From Semisulcospira habei (taxonomy: Eukaryota; Mollusca; Gastropoda; Semisulcospiridae), in NCBI GenBank assembly GCA_036245525.1, contig BTPG01000003.1, forward strand, positions 142,847,359 to 142,911,358: DNA of 64,000 bases, given 5' to 3'. Shown in pieces: positions 1-10,448 of the stretch. Below the pieces are notes generated by a model. It worked only from the letters and a program-made list of their open reading frames with translations. It did no database searches and was not told where the DNA came from. The position numbers were made by a program, and so were the translations under genes. Every line of letters begins with the position of its first letter. Positions within the stretch are counted from its first letter, which is position 1.

Positions 1-480
1 AGCAGCCAAGGCAAGCAGAACTGTCGGATTCCTAAGACGGAACTTCAGGGACTGCAACTCAACAGTGCGATATCAGTGTTTCCTATACTTCGGTGGTGCG
101 TCCCATCATATAAAACGCCTCCTGCAGCTGGGATCCCCACCTTCAAAAAGATATACAGGCGCTCGAGCAAGTACAACGACGAGCAGCCCGCTACGTACTT
201 AACAGCTACGGAGACCGGTCACCAGGAAGCGTAACAGCCATGCTGCAGAACTTCAGTGGGCCCGCCTGCAACAGCGCAGATCCAACAATCGACTGCAGAT
301 ACTGTTCATGATCCAGGCAGAGCTGGTCGACATCTACCCCAGTGACTACATCCACCAGGCCGACCCTAGGACCCGGAGGAGCACGACTCTACCAGAAGAG
401 AACCTCCCACCCTGTTCTCTTCAACTCATTTCCCCCCAGGTCATTAACTCATTCTACCCCAACACCGAAATCCTTAAATT
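1..480 (+). pseudogene. 3' fragment of a non-LTR retrotransposon reverse transcriptase
   Basis: Translation near 140-260 gives a run containing LEQVQRRAARYVLNSY, followed after a one-base frame change (about 255) by WARLQQRRSNNRLQILFMIQ. This is the typical C-terminal end of LINE reverse transcriptases (VQRRAARFV ... LQQRR ... ML.KI). It is truncated at the window edge and frameshifted, so it is a dead copy. The reading frame continues to about 559 with decreasing resemblance. The clade cannot be assigned from this piece. Confidence 0.7.
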
Positions 481-533
481 TTGCCGTTGTCCTCTGAAGA
501 CTGCATTGCAGTGCAGGACACAGATCGCCCATG

Positions 534-607
534 ATAGTTCAAGGGTGATGCCAGAATAGCTTGGCGCCCATAGGCGCCAAGCTATTCTGGCATCACCCTT
601 GAACTAT
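534..607. repeat. Foldback element, family H1 (perfect hairpin)
   Basis: A perfect inverted repeat: 35-base arms at 534-568 and 573-607 separated by 4 bases. The arms contain GTTCAAGGGTG and end in TTGGCGCC. Related hairpins recur at 2238, 7932, 8242, 9191, 23497, 29579, 60540 and 61021, so this is a dispersed foldback/MITE family. Confidence 0.85.
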
Positions 608-1218
608 TACGGTCTATCCTTATCTTCCTGTGGTGTGTCTGGGGTAGAATGAGTTAAGGGACTGGAATAGGCTACCCTTATATCAACCACATCTGCCCCC
701 CTACCTTGAAGACTTCAGAGCTCGACTGGTCTGCTACACCACCCCCGCAGACAGTCGTCTCAGCCCTGTAACATCACTTCCAGCCCTCTGCATATAGTTT
801 TAACCAGTTTTATTGACACTCTGGAACGCGTCGCTGCAGAGTCCTTAACGCTCGTTAGAGCCCGACTCTTAATTTGGAAAATAAGAAAAAGAAAGGGTTT
901 TCAACTTCTATGTTCTGTTTACCCATCTCCAGTAACGGTGCCTATTCTTTCGAACAACACTAAGTAACTTTGTACTTTAGAATATTTTGGCAATCTTTTA
1001 TAGAACAAAACTGACACCCAAGACGCGTCACAAAGAGGACTAAAATAAGTCCGCCATTAGTCGCTTCAAGGGTTTATGTGGCGAGGTCACATGGTACGGT
1101 TTGCGTTTAAGCTCTGTTTGTGTGGCGTAGGAATGAAAACAATAATTACTATCTTGACGCTTCCTCAGTTTTACACTGAGTTAACCCATTACATCCTGAG
1201 GCAGATTTTTTGGATCAC
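608..1218. other. Intergenic stretch, nothing recognised
   Basis: AT-rich sequence without a coding pattern or repeat I can name. Short open frames here look random. Confidence 0.5.
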
Positions 1219-2170
1219 GTGCGAAGCAAAAGTGAGTATGTTCTGGGCCAGTGGTCGTCCGTCCATCGCCCGTCCGCCGTCGTCCCTCGGCCGTCGTAAA
1301 TTTTAACGTTGGCATTTTCTCAGAGACTATTCAAGCTAGTCTTCAAACTTTGCCCAATGATACTTTGTGGCAAGACCTTTCTAAACATACCAATTTCAGT
1401 GACCTCTCACAAAGGTTAAGGTCACAGGGGATCAGGAAATAGGTCAAAAATAGCTACATTTTGACATAATTTATTTTTTCTCAAATACTATTTACAACTT
1501 CAAACCCAAACTTGGTACACAGTTACCTGAAGGTAAGACCTCTCTATGCATACTAATTTGGTTGAGCCCTCAGAAAGGTCAAGGATCACACGAGCTCAGG
1601 AAATAGGTCCAGAATTTCAAAACCAGACTTGGTGCAAAGATACCTGATGGTAGGACCTTTCTATGCATACTAATTTGGTTGATCCCTCGGAAAGGTCAAG
1701 GGTCACATGAGCTCAGGAAATAGGTCATAAATAGCCATTTTTTTGACAAGAAATGTTTCTTCTCAATTACCATTCACAACTTCAAACACAAACTTGGTAC
1801 AGAGATACCTGATGGTAAGATCTATTTATGCATACAAATTTGAATGACCCCTCGGAAAAGGTCAAAGGTCACAAGAGGTCGACAAGTGTGTATAAAATGC
1901 CAATTTTTGATAGAATTGTAGTTATTATCAACATTTGTGCAAACTTTTCAATCAAATTTGGCACAAAGGTAGCTGATGATAAGACCTTCCTAAATATACT
2001 AATTTAGTCGACTCATCGCAAAGGTCAAGGGTCACGGGGGTTGACAGATGTGTGAAAACTGATTAAATTTTGAGAAAACATGTATTTGTTGGTGCAGAAG
2101 CCATCCCTTTACTTATTGTCACACATGTGATCGGTCAATCACGTGAGCCATAAGGGCTTTGTCTTTCTTG
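1219..2170. repeat. Dispersed interspersed repeat, copy 1
   Basis: This begins near GTGCGAAGCAAAAGTGAGT and ends near CACGTGAGCCATAAGGGC. Inside are several diverged modules of roughly 150 bases, each with AAACTTGGTACA, ATACCTGATG, GCATACTAATTTGG and AAGGTCAAGGGTCACA. A second copy is at 24484-25025 plus 28976-29430, split by a LINE. No coding capacity is visible. It is probably a non-autonomous dispersed element, class unknown. Confidence 0.7.
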
Positions 2171-2237
2171 TTTTCTTAAATTTGCTTATTGTCCTATGAA
2201 GACTACATCATAGATTATGAGACAGATCAACCATTTC

Positions 2238-2306
2238 AGTTCAAGGGTGGTGCCAGAATAGCCTGGTGCCTCAGTCACCAAGCCATTCTGGCACCACCCT
2301 TGAACT
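2238..2306. repeat. Foldback element, family H1
   Basis: Imperfect hairpin whose arms carry GTTCAAGGGTGGTGCCAGAAT and its complement, with a short loop around 2270. The sequence just upstream (TTTGCTTATTGTCCTATGAAG ... GATCAACCATT) also recurs beside other H1 copies, for example inverted near 29700. Confidence 0.75.
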
Positions 2307-2699
2307 ATCATAGTTAAATTAATTTCAAGAAAGGTGTATCACAACGGAAAGGGTTAAGGACACACGTGCAGTCAGTAATCACACGTGCAGTCAGTAATTC
2401 CTGTATCAGTCTGATCCGCCTATGTCAGCAAGAGGCACCTGCTAAATGAGGCAAGAACACGGTAAGACCTTTTTTGTGAAAAGCGACATTTTCATTGTAT
2501 TACTATGAAAATCTCGCTTTTCTCAAAAAGGAATTTGTTGTCTTCTGTCTTTTTAGAGCAGCAATATAATTCTCTTGAAAATCTGTGTCTTTTGACTGAA
2601 GGTGTTCTTTGATGGGCGGCTGCCTTGTTTCGATGTCCTAAGACATGTACTTATTTCTCTGGAACAGATAGAACAATACGCAAAACGTCCTCGGACCGA

Positions 2700-2752
2700 C
2701 GCCGGCCTCAGCAGGCCCGCGCACATCCGTGCGCGGGCCGGCTGAGGTCGAC
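2700..2752. repeat. GC-rich hairpin, family H3
   Basis: Inverted arms around a CATCC loop, with GGCCCGCGCA opposite GTGCGCGGGCC. A longer relative is at 4601-4726. It probably belongs to a small foldback family. Confidence 0.6.
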
Positions 2753-2910
2753 GTCGACTGACCCCTGCGATCTGTTCGGCCACGGCATTTGATACAATGA
2801 TTTTTTTTTCCCTTTGCCGTGGTAAATTTGAAATTACATTTTATGGTAGCTTCGGAAACGAACTAGCTAAACCGCACGGCCCACTGTTGAGCGCTCTGGT
2901 TGTCTCTTGA

Positions 2911-2985
2911 GGGGAGCTGGGTGGCTCGATGGTAGAACATTCCACTCTCGTCCGAATATGAAGTTGCGGGTTCGAATCTATAGCT
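2911..2985 (+). repeat. tRNA-like head of a SINE (degenerate)
   Basis: A box-A-like TGGCTCGATGG at 2922-2932 and a box-B-like GGTTCGAATCT at 2969-2979 are spaced as in a tRNA-derived RNA polymerase III promoter. The flanks do not close into a proper acceptor stem, so I call it a SINE head, not a tRNA gene. Confidence 0.5.
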
Positions 2986-2999
2986 GGTGTCAAAACAGT

Positions 3000-3893
3000 T
3001 CACACCCTATGATTCGGTGCGGTGTCTTTGAAATCACCTTCGTTGTGGACTAAAAGACGTTCAGCCCTAAAACGTTTCAGTAAAGTACCATTACGCATAC
3101 GATCTGAAGGCACATTTCAATTGTGTTTGTTATGCCTTGTCGAAATTTACCTGATGAAATTTAACAACAGTTTAGACGCGCAGCAAAAACACACGCGTAA
3201 TAGCACTTTTTTTTTTTTTTAATTCTGCGCTGCCGTTATCATGTCAATCTATTTGTAGCATGTTTTCGTACTGAAAGCATGGTATTTATAGAACGGAGTG
3301 GAGTCATTGTCAGACGACCGGTGTGCTGAACTGGATTGCCCTTATCTAAATAAACCATACCTAGACCTGTGTTTAGCGTTTCGTAACCATCTGTTACTCA
3401 AGTGTATCTTTGAACAGTTACGGCAGTAGTGGGCCTTCAACGTGTCTCAGTGGTCGTCTCCCTCGTAGACGTTAGGCTGCAAATCAGATGTAGGTCAACT
3501 CAGGCTACAGGACACAGATCACGGATATTCATTTTTGTTCAGTCAGCGCATTCCGTCAGTGACATAAGGCATATTCTCGCCGAGCCCCTGCAACCATCAG
3601 GACTCATGAAACTTATATACCTCTTGCTAGCAAGGAGTGGCCTCATGTCTGTCCACACATTGAGGGTCTTGTCCGTGGTTAACTGCCCCGAAGACTCCTA
3701 TGTGTTCCCTGTTTTAAGAGAGGCTACTCTCAGTCATCGATCAAGCAAAACGGTCCTTGCGTTCAGTTCTGCTTGGGTGTTTCGATTCATCAGGGGACTT
3801 TCTCTGATGTAGAAATGCTTGACTCGTTCCGAGTCTGTTCTGCCACTGATCAGCGAGGGAGACAACCAGTGTGACTCAGTAGTAGTGACCAAA
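3000..3893. other. Intergenic stretch without recognised gene
   Basis: Several short open frames (for example 3429-3812, 127 codons) show no family I recognise. They are crossed by frames on the other strand, so I do not call them genes. Confidence 0.4.
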
Positions 3894-3990
3894 CGCATGA
3901 CAGAGCTTAGTCCTGCGCCAGCCGCTAAGCAAGGTGTTCCGCTACAGCGGAGCACCTTGCTTGCTGGCGCAGGACTAAGCTCACTCATGC
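3894..3990. repeat. Foldback element, family H2
   Basis: Hairpin with arms of about 45 bases: GAGCTTAGTCCTGCGCCAGC on the left and its complement on the right, with AAGGTG..CCGCT / AGCGGAGCACCTT near the loop. A relative at 9405-10125 is interrupted by another element. Confidence 0.75.
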
Positions 3991-4600
3991 AATTGAGATC
4001 CAGTGCCCAGCCCGTAAGCCGGCAAACGGCATCCGGCCTACAGCGGCCGTCGTTGGCTCGCGCGCGGCTACAAGCGTAGTGTGGCATAGCGTAATCAGAA
4101 AAAACGTACATTATTTAGTCTCTTATTACGGCGTACATCGCCTCTGAATGTCTCATTAAAACTGATGCGTTCACTTCAAATTTCACGACTGACTTGTTTA
4201 TTCTACTTTTTAAAAATAAATTGCGTTTAAGTTCGACTGATCCGTGTATGTTGCACTCTGAAGTCAGAATGCCTCCCTGTGCATGTAAATATGCAGTGAC
4301 GGATCGGAGGGGGGGGGGGGAGGGGGAGGCTGAAAGTCCACTTTCGAGCAACCACCCACGGGCCAATGCCGCGGAACTGAAACGAAATACCATGTAAGTT
4401 TCCTGTTTTTAAGTTTGGAAGACCGGCAATTGGGAGTGTGTAAATGAAACCCCCTCGGCGTGTGAAAACCCCATCTCCCCCCCCCCCCCACCCCCACCCC
4501 GTCCCCCCTGCCGTCCTTTGATTTTGGTATATGTCACATATCCCCTTTCTCCGTCGGTTGACGATTTCAGAGTCCGGACTGAAATAAAGGTCTGGCTTCT

Positions 4601-4726
4601 GCCCAGTGCGCGAATGGCCATCGGGCTGACCCGTGCGTCGGCAGCCGTTGGCCCGCCCGCGCATGGTTGTGCGCGGGCCAACGGTGGCCGACATCAGCCC
4701 GGTGGCCTTTTGCGCATTGGGTGGGC
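4601..4726. repeat. Long GC-rich hairpin, family H3
   Basis: Imperfect inverted repeat with arms of about 60 bases. The outer part is GCCCAGTGCGCGAATGGCC against GGTGGCCTTTTGCGCATTGG, and the core is CCCGCGCA TGGT TGTGCGCGGG. It is similar to the hairpin at 2700-2752. Confidence 0.65.
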
Positions 4727-4739
4727 GCCTTCTGTCACA

Positions 4740-5135
<396 letters not shown>

Positions 5136-5234
5136 ATTCATTTCATTTCAATGATTTTGTTTTCATCTTGCCGTCTGTCTGTCTGTCTGTTTTATTGATT
5201 GGTCGCTTGGTTGCTTGATTTGTTGCTTTATCAC

Positions 5235-5235
<1 letters not shown>

Positions 5236-5273
<38 letters not shown>

Positions 5274-5385
5274 CTGACTGACTGACTGAGTGATTGATTG
5301 ATTGGTTGGTTGATTGATTGACTGATTGACTGATTGATTGATTGATTGATTGATCGACCCATCGATTGATTGATTGATTGATCGT
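5236..5385. repeat. (GATT)n microsatellite
   Basis: Tetranucleotide GATT/GACT tract of about 150 bases. Confidence 0.95.
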
Positions 5386-5589
5386 TTTTTTTTCTCCTGT
5401 CTTTTTTTGTGCACCTTGTGGTAACTAGGCTCTCTTTAGCAAGGGAAATCACTCTTGCCATTTTTTTCTTTTCTAGCTGTCTGCTATGTGTAGCTTTGGT
5501 TGGCCAAAGTCCATAAAAAATATTTATCTTTCAGTAGTTCTTTGGTATCTGTGCGAAAACAACATCTTCTATTGATTTTTAGAAGCACA

Positions 5590-5646
5590 ATGCTTCGTTT
5601 TGCAAGCGCCGAGTTGGCATCGTGTCCATTTGCGCCTGCTTTGAGT
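5590..5646 (+). CDS. CPT2: Possible first coding exon of CPT2 (mitochondrial leader)
   Basis: ATG at 5590 opens 19 codons, MLRFASAELASCPFAPALS, ending in phase 0 directly before a consensus donor GTAAGT (5647). This joins in phase to the next coding exon at 7190 (acceptor ..CAAG). CPT2 needs an N-terminal mitochondrial targeting peptide upstream of the conserved YLQRS motif, and this short piece is the right size. It has only one Arg and one Glu, which is weak for a leader, and no homology supports it. Another exon upstream or an alternative start is possible. Confidence 0.35.
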
Positions 5647-5850
5647 GTAAGTTTCAGTGTATTTGCGGTTTTAGTGCTTCAGGTGAGCCGGTATGAAATC
5701 ATTTGTTTACACCACCCATGCGTTGATTAGGTTCATAAGTCTTCTGTGATCTGATTTTATTCCTAATCCAGGTCTTATTTTTTCAGAAAACTAAACATGC
5801 AAAGTTCCACAAAACAGCAATCACAAGGTAAAAATACTAAGATAAAATGT

Positions 5851-5934
<84 letters not shown>
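5851..5934. repeat. (CT)n microsatellite
   Basis: CT dinucleotide tract with one CC interruption, in the presumed first CPT2 intron. Confidence 0.95.
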
Positions 5935-5937
<3 letters not shown>

Positions 5938-6081
5938 GCTCTCGCTCACTCTGCTCTCTTTAGCAAGGATGCATGAATTTCACTTCCTAGAACTTCAACT
6001 GTAGCTAAAGGTATCTGCTGTTCATACAGGATATGATTATTGCATGGCGCGTGAGCATGTATGTGTGTGTATGTTTGACGG

Positions 6082-6107
6082 TTGTGTGTGTGTGTATGTG
6101 TGTGCAC

Positions 6108-6147
<40 letters not shown>
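6082..6147. repeat. (TG)n microsatellite
   Basis: TG tract with a few A and CACGC interruptions. Confidence 0.9.
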
Positions 6148-6148
<1 letters not shown>

Positions 6149-6341
6149 ATTTTTATTTTGTATTTTGCTTTCCTTTAATTTTTTTTTTAATTTGATTGTT
6201 TGGTCTATTTTTTTTTTAAATAGTATACATGTATTCATACCAAGTGCATTATATGTAAGTTAAAATTAGCAACGGCAAGTTCAAAAAGTGGTTTTCCCAA
6301 CCAAAACTTTAACCGTTGTAAAATAAAGAATCATTGTCATT

Positions 6342-6346
<5 letters not shown>

Positions 6347-6432
<86 letters not shown>
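6347..6432. repeat. (CT)n microsatellite
   Basis: Uninterrupted CT tract. A short second tract is at about 6462-6476, and a G run lies at 6587-6609. Confidence 0.95.
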
Positions 6433-6434
<2 letters not shown>

Positions 6435-6824
6435 CTGAACAATAAACTGTCTGAGTCTGAGTCTCTCTCTCTCTCCGGTATGCATATTCCCTCAGGGAAC
6501 ATTCAGCTGAATTCACACATTGCTTCTCATCCTAGGTACATTCTAGATGTGTATCTCTGTGTGTGCGTCTGTCTGTGTGTTTGAAAGGGGGGGGGGGGGG
6601 GGGGGGGGGTAGAAAGGGGAGGGCAAAATCTGACCATCATTTGGAAATATACTGCAAAAGAGCTTGCTATTTTGCAATGAACGTTGAGTGTGAATTCAGT
6701 TCACAGTCTTGCCTCTTGTTTTCTTACTGCTATGAGCCACTATACTTTAGAAGCTGCTGGGGTCAGTTGAATGAGTATGTTTAAATCCTTCAATAACACC
6801 TTGTACAGGATTTATATGGCAGGC

Positions 6825-7079
6825 TGTTCCACTGATAACTGATTCATATATCATAGGACAAAATATCAGACTGAATAATTATTCCTAGGACAAATACCAA
6901 TCAATCAGCCATCAAGCCTTGGGTGAAATCATCTAATGAATAAATATATTTTACAATGAATTAGTCCTAAGAATAATTATTTATCTTAGAATTAAATTGA
7001 ATTAGTCCTAGGACATATTATATAGTCCTAGAATTATATACTGTGTCCTAGGATTAATGAATCAGTTATCAGTGGAACA
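6825..7079. mobile_element. MITE-like element with about 23-bp terminal inverted repeats
   Basis: The left end TGTTCCACTGATAACTGATT matches the inverted right end AATCAGTTATCAGTGGAACA at 7060-7079. The interior is AT-rich and carries repeated TCCTAGGA palindromes (TCCTAGGACAAA, TTAGTCCTAGG). It has no coding capacity. A partial extra copy of the right end (ATGAATCAGTTATCAGTGGA) follows at about 7100, 70 bases upstream of the CPT2 exon at 7190. No clear target duplication is seen. Confidence 0.7.
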
Positions 7080-7189
7080 TCCTCAGGACAAAATATTCAA
7101 TGAATCAGTTATCAGTGGAATGGCCTAGCTGCCACAGATTTAGGCTCACTCATGTAACTGTATGGCACACGATCCTTAGTTCCAGCAAG

Positions 7190-7400
7190 GTTATACCTCT
7201 GTCATCACTTGAGCGCAACTACCTTCAGCGGAGCACTGTGCCGACATACCATTTCCAGAAAAGTCTACCACGCCTCCCAGTCCCAAAGTTAGAGCAGACT
7301 TGTGAACGCTTCCTTAAATCTCTCACCCCGCTGGTCAGTGCTGAACAGCATGCCAAGACTGCAGATGTGTTGGCTGCATTCCAACAAAATGAAGGAAAAG
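7190..7400 (+). CDS. CPT2: CPT2 exon: N-terminal part of carnitine O-palmitoyltransferase 2
   Basis: Encodes VIPLSSLERNYLQRSTVP, then YHFQKSLPRLPVPKLEQT and ..SAEQHAKTADVLAAF. This matches the conserved start of mature CPT2 (YLQRS.VPT.HYQ.SLPRLPIPKLE). CPT2 is the inner-membrane, matrix-side enzyme that re-forms acyl-CoA from acylcarnitine for mitochondrial beta-oxidation. The exon ends in phase 1 before GTATGA. The acceptor is less certain: CAAG|G at 7189 keeps phase 0 with the candidate first exon, but AG dinucleotides lie 4 and 11 bases upstream. Confidence 0.9.
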
Positions 7401-7931
7401 GTATGAACATGATCTTCTTTGAGGTAAACCATTAAATAGTCAATACTTCAAAAGAATATATTAACACATTCATTCCTGACAAACTGCAACAATTAATATA
7501 TAGATGGATAATGATACATGTAGTTTAAGGAGTGCCTGGCTTTCTGCTGACTTAAAATTGTCTGTGATCAGGACACACAGCATAACAAAATATCTGTCCC
7601 AGGTGTTATGCAGGTCATCACGTACTGTTAACACGGCTGGCATAAGTACATCAGTACTGATCCTGAAGCTGCATGTGTACACCAACAAGAGTATAAGGGG
7701 GTGGTGGGCTATTGTGTCATCATGTAACTTCCAAAAAGCACAACAGTGTAAACATTTACATGTGCGTCTGACATTGCAGGTAGAAGACGGCCTCGTGTGC
7801 TCCTAAAATGAATGGAAGCTTCTTTTTTCTCAAGATTTGCCCATCCCAGTGAGGGTTGGCTTTCCATCTTTTCCATTCATGTCAAAATTTGTCTGTTAGG
7901 TATAGAGAATTTTATGTTAACGGAAAACCTG

Positions 7932-8040
7932 ATTGTGCCAGAATTAGCTTGATTCTGGCACCGTCCTTAAACTATCATTGTCCTTCTAGAAATGCCAAGC
8001 TGTTCTTACTCCACTCTTGAACTATCAGGGTCGATCTGCC
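7932..8040. repeat. Foldback element, family H1 (degenerate)
   Basis: Broken copies of the GTGCCAGAATTAGCTTG arm and its complement, ending in ACTCTTGAACTATCAGGGTCG. It lies in the CPT2 intron between 7400 and 8468. Confidence 0.55.
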
Positions 8041-8241
8041 TCCGTAAATGTAATGTAGACTTCAAAGAATAACTCCCAAATGTGGATTATGTTTTACTTA
8101 AGTTAAATATAATTAATTTAATTAGTCTCCTTCTTTTCACAATTCTCCATTTCTTCCATTCTATGAACATGTTCTTAACCCATTTAACCCCACAGTCACA
8201 TTTCCTAAAATTTGAAGTTGTCATCTACCAACTATGTACCA

Positions 8242-8345
8242 GATGGATCGACCATGATAATTCAAGGGTAGTGCCAGATTAGCTTGGCATCATCAGGCAC
8301 CAAGCTAATCTGACACTACCCTTGAATTATCATGGTCGATCCATC
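8242..8345. repeat. Foldback element, family H1 (long arms)
   Basis: Hairpin with 46-base arms and one mismatch: left from 8242 (GATGGATCGACCATGATAAT..), right ending at 8345. It extends the family consensus outward to GATCGACCATGATAATTCAAG. Confidence 0.85.
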
Positions 8346-8467
8346 TCCTGCTGTACGGCGCTGGGGCTAAATGGTTAATTTATGTGTTCAAATGTTTTAG
8401 ATGAATATAATGTCATTGTATTGTTCTGACATTTCACATTACCTGTGTGTGTTTGCTTTGTTTTGAG

Positions 8468-8527
8468 TTTTGCATGAAGAACTGCTGGCCCAGAACAAAA
8501 AGAACAAACACACCAGTTACATCTCAG
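8468..8527 (+). CDS. CPT2: CPT2 exon (residues LHEELLAQNKKNKHTSYIS)
   Basis: A 60-base exon with phase 1 entry and phase 1 exit. The acceptor is TTTTGAG|TT and the donor GTAGGG. The product LHEELLAQNKKNKHTSYIS corresponds to the human LHEQLVALDKQNKHTSYIS segment. A (TG)n tract starts only 17 bases after the donor. Confidence 0.9.
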
Positions 8528-8542
8528 GTAGGGTGCTGTGAA

Positions 8543-8543
<1 letters not shown>

Positions 8544-8607
<64 letters not shown>
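8544..8607. repeat. (TG)n microsatellite right after a CPT2 donor site
   Basis: Uninterrupted TG tract in the intron between 8527 and 9047. Confidence 0.95.
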
Positions 8608-8610
<3 letters not shown>

Positions 8611-8951
8611 CAACAATGTGAAGCAGGTGTCAATGTCACTTTTTGTCTGAATTATATGCTTTAGTTTGTACATATGTGTATTTAAGTCAGCCTCTGTGGT
8701 ATGCACACCTGGAGATATCATGACATGCCTCTGGCTCCCAGATAAATACCTGCTAAGCAAAAGGTTCTGGGGCAGATGTAAGCTTTTGTTGGCCTGTACG
8801 CGTGCCAACTAAGGCCGATGTCAGGTCGAGGACCATTTGTTTATCGGGTGTTGTCTTTAGCTATTCAACACCTCATTAGCACAAATGTCGATTTATGCAG
8901 TCTGTTTATGCCTTCCAGGTATTGTGATAGTGTGTACTGAGGCTGACTTTC

Positions 8952-8958
<7 letters not shown>

Positions 8959-9036
<78 letters not shown>
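8959..9036. repeat. (TG)n microsatellite in a splice acceptor region
   Basis: About 39 TG units are followed at once by TTTTCCAACAG and the CPT2 exon at 9047, so the tract replaces most of the usual polypyrimidine tract. Confidence 0.95.
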
Positions 9037-9040
<4 letters not shown>

Positions 9041-9046
9041 CAACAG

Positions 9047-9150
9047 GGCCATGGTTTGACATGTACCTAAAGGACCGTCGGCCAGTCCCCATGACACACA
9101 GTCCCTTTATCGCCTTCCAGGATGACCCCAGGCCAGATTACAATGAACAG
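9047..9150 (+). CDS. CPT2: CPT2 exon (GPWFDMYL region)
   Basis: A 104-base exon, phase 1 entry and phase 0 exit. Acceptor CCAACAG|GG, donor GTATTG. It encodes GPWFDMYLKDRRPVPMTHSP, then FIAFQDDPRPDYNEQ. The family equivalent is SGPWFDMYL..R.....NFNPFMAFNPDPK.EYN.Q. GPWFDMYL is a strong CPT2-type motif. Confidence 0.95.
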
Positions 9151-9190
9151 GTATTGCAAGTACACATTTTTCTGCAAATCACTAATCAGC

Positions 9191-9285
9191 CATGAGAGTT
9201 CAAGGGTGTTACCAGAATATATTAATTGGCATCTGAAGATGTCAAGCTAGTCTGCAACCACCCTTGAACTATCATGGTTGAACCA
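9191..9285. repeat. Foldback element, family H1 (degenerate)
   Basis: Arms with GAGAGTTCAAGGGTGTTACC and ACCACCCTTGAACTATCATGG around a diverged loop. Confidence 0.65.
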
Positions 9286-9404
9286 TATCATGTTGCAGTG
9301 CATGAAGGCTATAGCGCTTTTAATCCCTTTGCTGGTACTGATGATACACCTTGACTGCTGCTGACGAAACTGTTTGACGTAAAAGGTGCATAACTACAGT
9401 CACT

Positions 9405-10125
9405 CATGCATGAGTGAGCTTAGTCCTGCACCATCTACTCAGCATGGTGCTCTGCTATAAGCATGTTCTTAATTAAACGAACTTTAGTTCGTGAACTCTG
9501 ACGAACTACAGTTCACGATCTCGGACGAACCAGGTTGGTTCTTAATTGGACGATCTAAAGATACGGCGAACCTAGTTCGAAGTAGTTCACGAACCTCGGC
9601 AAACCATAGTTCGCTGTCGAAAAAGGTTCACACAACGTGTTGAGCAAACCAAGGTGAACCTTTTCTCTGATTGGTCAAAGCTTTTACCCTCTTCTGCGTT
9701 GGAGATAAGAAGACAGTCACCGATACAAACAAATATGGCGGACAGCGATATTTCACTCGTGCGAAGAACAAGACCTATTTTTATTGATTTGTGGGAGGAG
9801 CAACGCTGTTTGTGGGGTCGCTACTGCAAGGAGTACAAAAACAAACATCGTTCAAATCGCGAAGCGGCATAGCGGCAGCCATTTTGAACACCTTCGCAGA
9901 CAGTAAGTACGCCGAATCAAGCACTTCAGTTAAGAAAGAGAACCATGGCAAACCTGTTTTGCTGAAGTTCGCCTAGGTTCGTTCAGCCTCAATTAAGAAA
10001 CAAACCAAAAGATCGCCGATCTTCTCCGATCCAGGTTTGCCGATCAAAAGTTCGTCCAATTAAGAACAGCTCATAGCGGAGCACCTTGCTGAGTGGATGG
10101 TGCAGGTCTAAGCTCACTCATGCAA
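9405..10125. repeat. Foldback element, family H2, split by an insertion
   Basis: The left arm at about 9405-9455 (GTGAGCTTAGTCCTGCACC..) and the right arm at about 10074-10125 (..GGTCTAAGCTCACTCATGC) are complementary over roughly 52 bases, like the hairpin at 3894-3990. The loop region was entered by a separate TIR element (9464-10068). Confidence 0.7.
9464..10068. mobile_element. TIR DNA element carrying a MADF-like fragment
   Basis: The ends are inverted: TGTTCTTAATTAAACGAAC at the left and, complemented, TGTTCTTAATTGGACGAAC at the right. From ATG 9735 an open frame reads MADSDISLVRRTRPIFIDLW then EEQRCLWGRYCKEYKNKHRS. This resembles the N-terminal part of MADF/Myb-SANT-like DNA-binding domains (LI.LV.E.PCLWD..S.DYKN...R). 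It stops early, and related residues (IAAAILNTFADSKY) continue in another frame. MADF proteins accompany PIF/Harbinger transposons. Whether this is a decayed PIF-type element or a non-autonomous element with captured sequence is open. No exact target duplication was found. Confidence 0.55.
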
Positions 10126-10314
10126 CCGACCCCATGTCACATTAATGTGTCTGTAATAGCGAAAGTTTTATCTGTCTTTTCCACTGAGCAGTACTGTCAG
10201 TAGCAGTCAAGGACTTAAACCAATAGTACGGCATCACAAATTTTCTTTGAAAATTTTCAAGTGACTGTTAGTTTTATGCTACTGTTAGTTTTATGCATCC
10301 TCTTTTCCACACAG

Positions 10315-10448
10315 GCATTGCGAGCAGCGAACCTTGTGATATCCTCAGCACGATTTATGCGCAGCTTGAGGGAAGGTGTCCTAGAACCAGAGGTCTACCA
10401 TCTCAACCCTGCTGCTAGTGACACCCCTGCTTTCCGCAGATTTGTCAG
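10315..10448 (+). CDS. CPT2: CPT2 exon (LLEPEVFHLNPA region)
   Basis: A 134-base exon with phase 0 entry and phase 2 exit. Acceptor CCACACAG|GC, donor GTGAGT. It encodes ALRAANLVISSARFMRSL, then REGVLEPEVYHLNPAASDTP and AFRRFVR. It aligns to LTRATNMTVSAIRFLKTL, RAGLLEPEVFHLNPAKSDT and ITFKRLIR of vertebrate CPT2. Confidence 0.95.

Noticed and set aside
2911..2985. Functional tRNA gene
   Set aside because: Box A and B are present but no acceptor stem or anticodon arm can be folded from the flanks; the SINE head explanation is simpler.
3429..4111. Opposed 125-127 codon ORFs
   Set aside because: Overlapping frames on both strands, no recognisable domain; the H2 hairpin overlaps them.
5163..5461. 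Long minus-strand frames of NQSI repeats
   Set aside because: Direct reading of the GATT microsatellite.
9047..9150. Carnitine acetyltransferase or CPT1 instead of CPT2
   Set aside because: [21 protein letters not shown] and the N-terminal layout without transmembrane segments fit CPT2 best among the carnitine acyltransferases I know; a database search would settle it.
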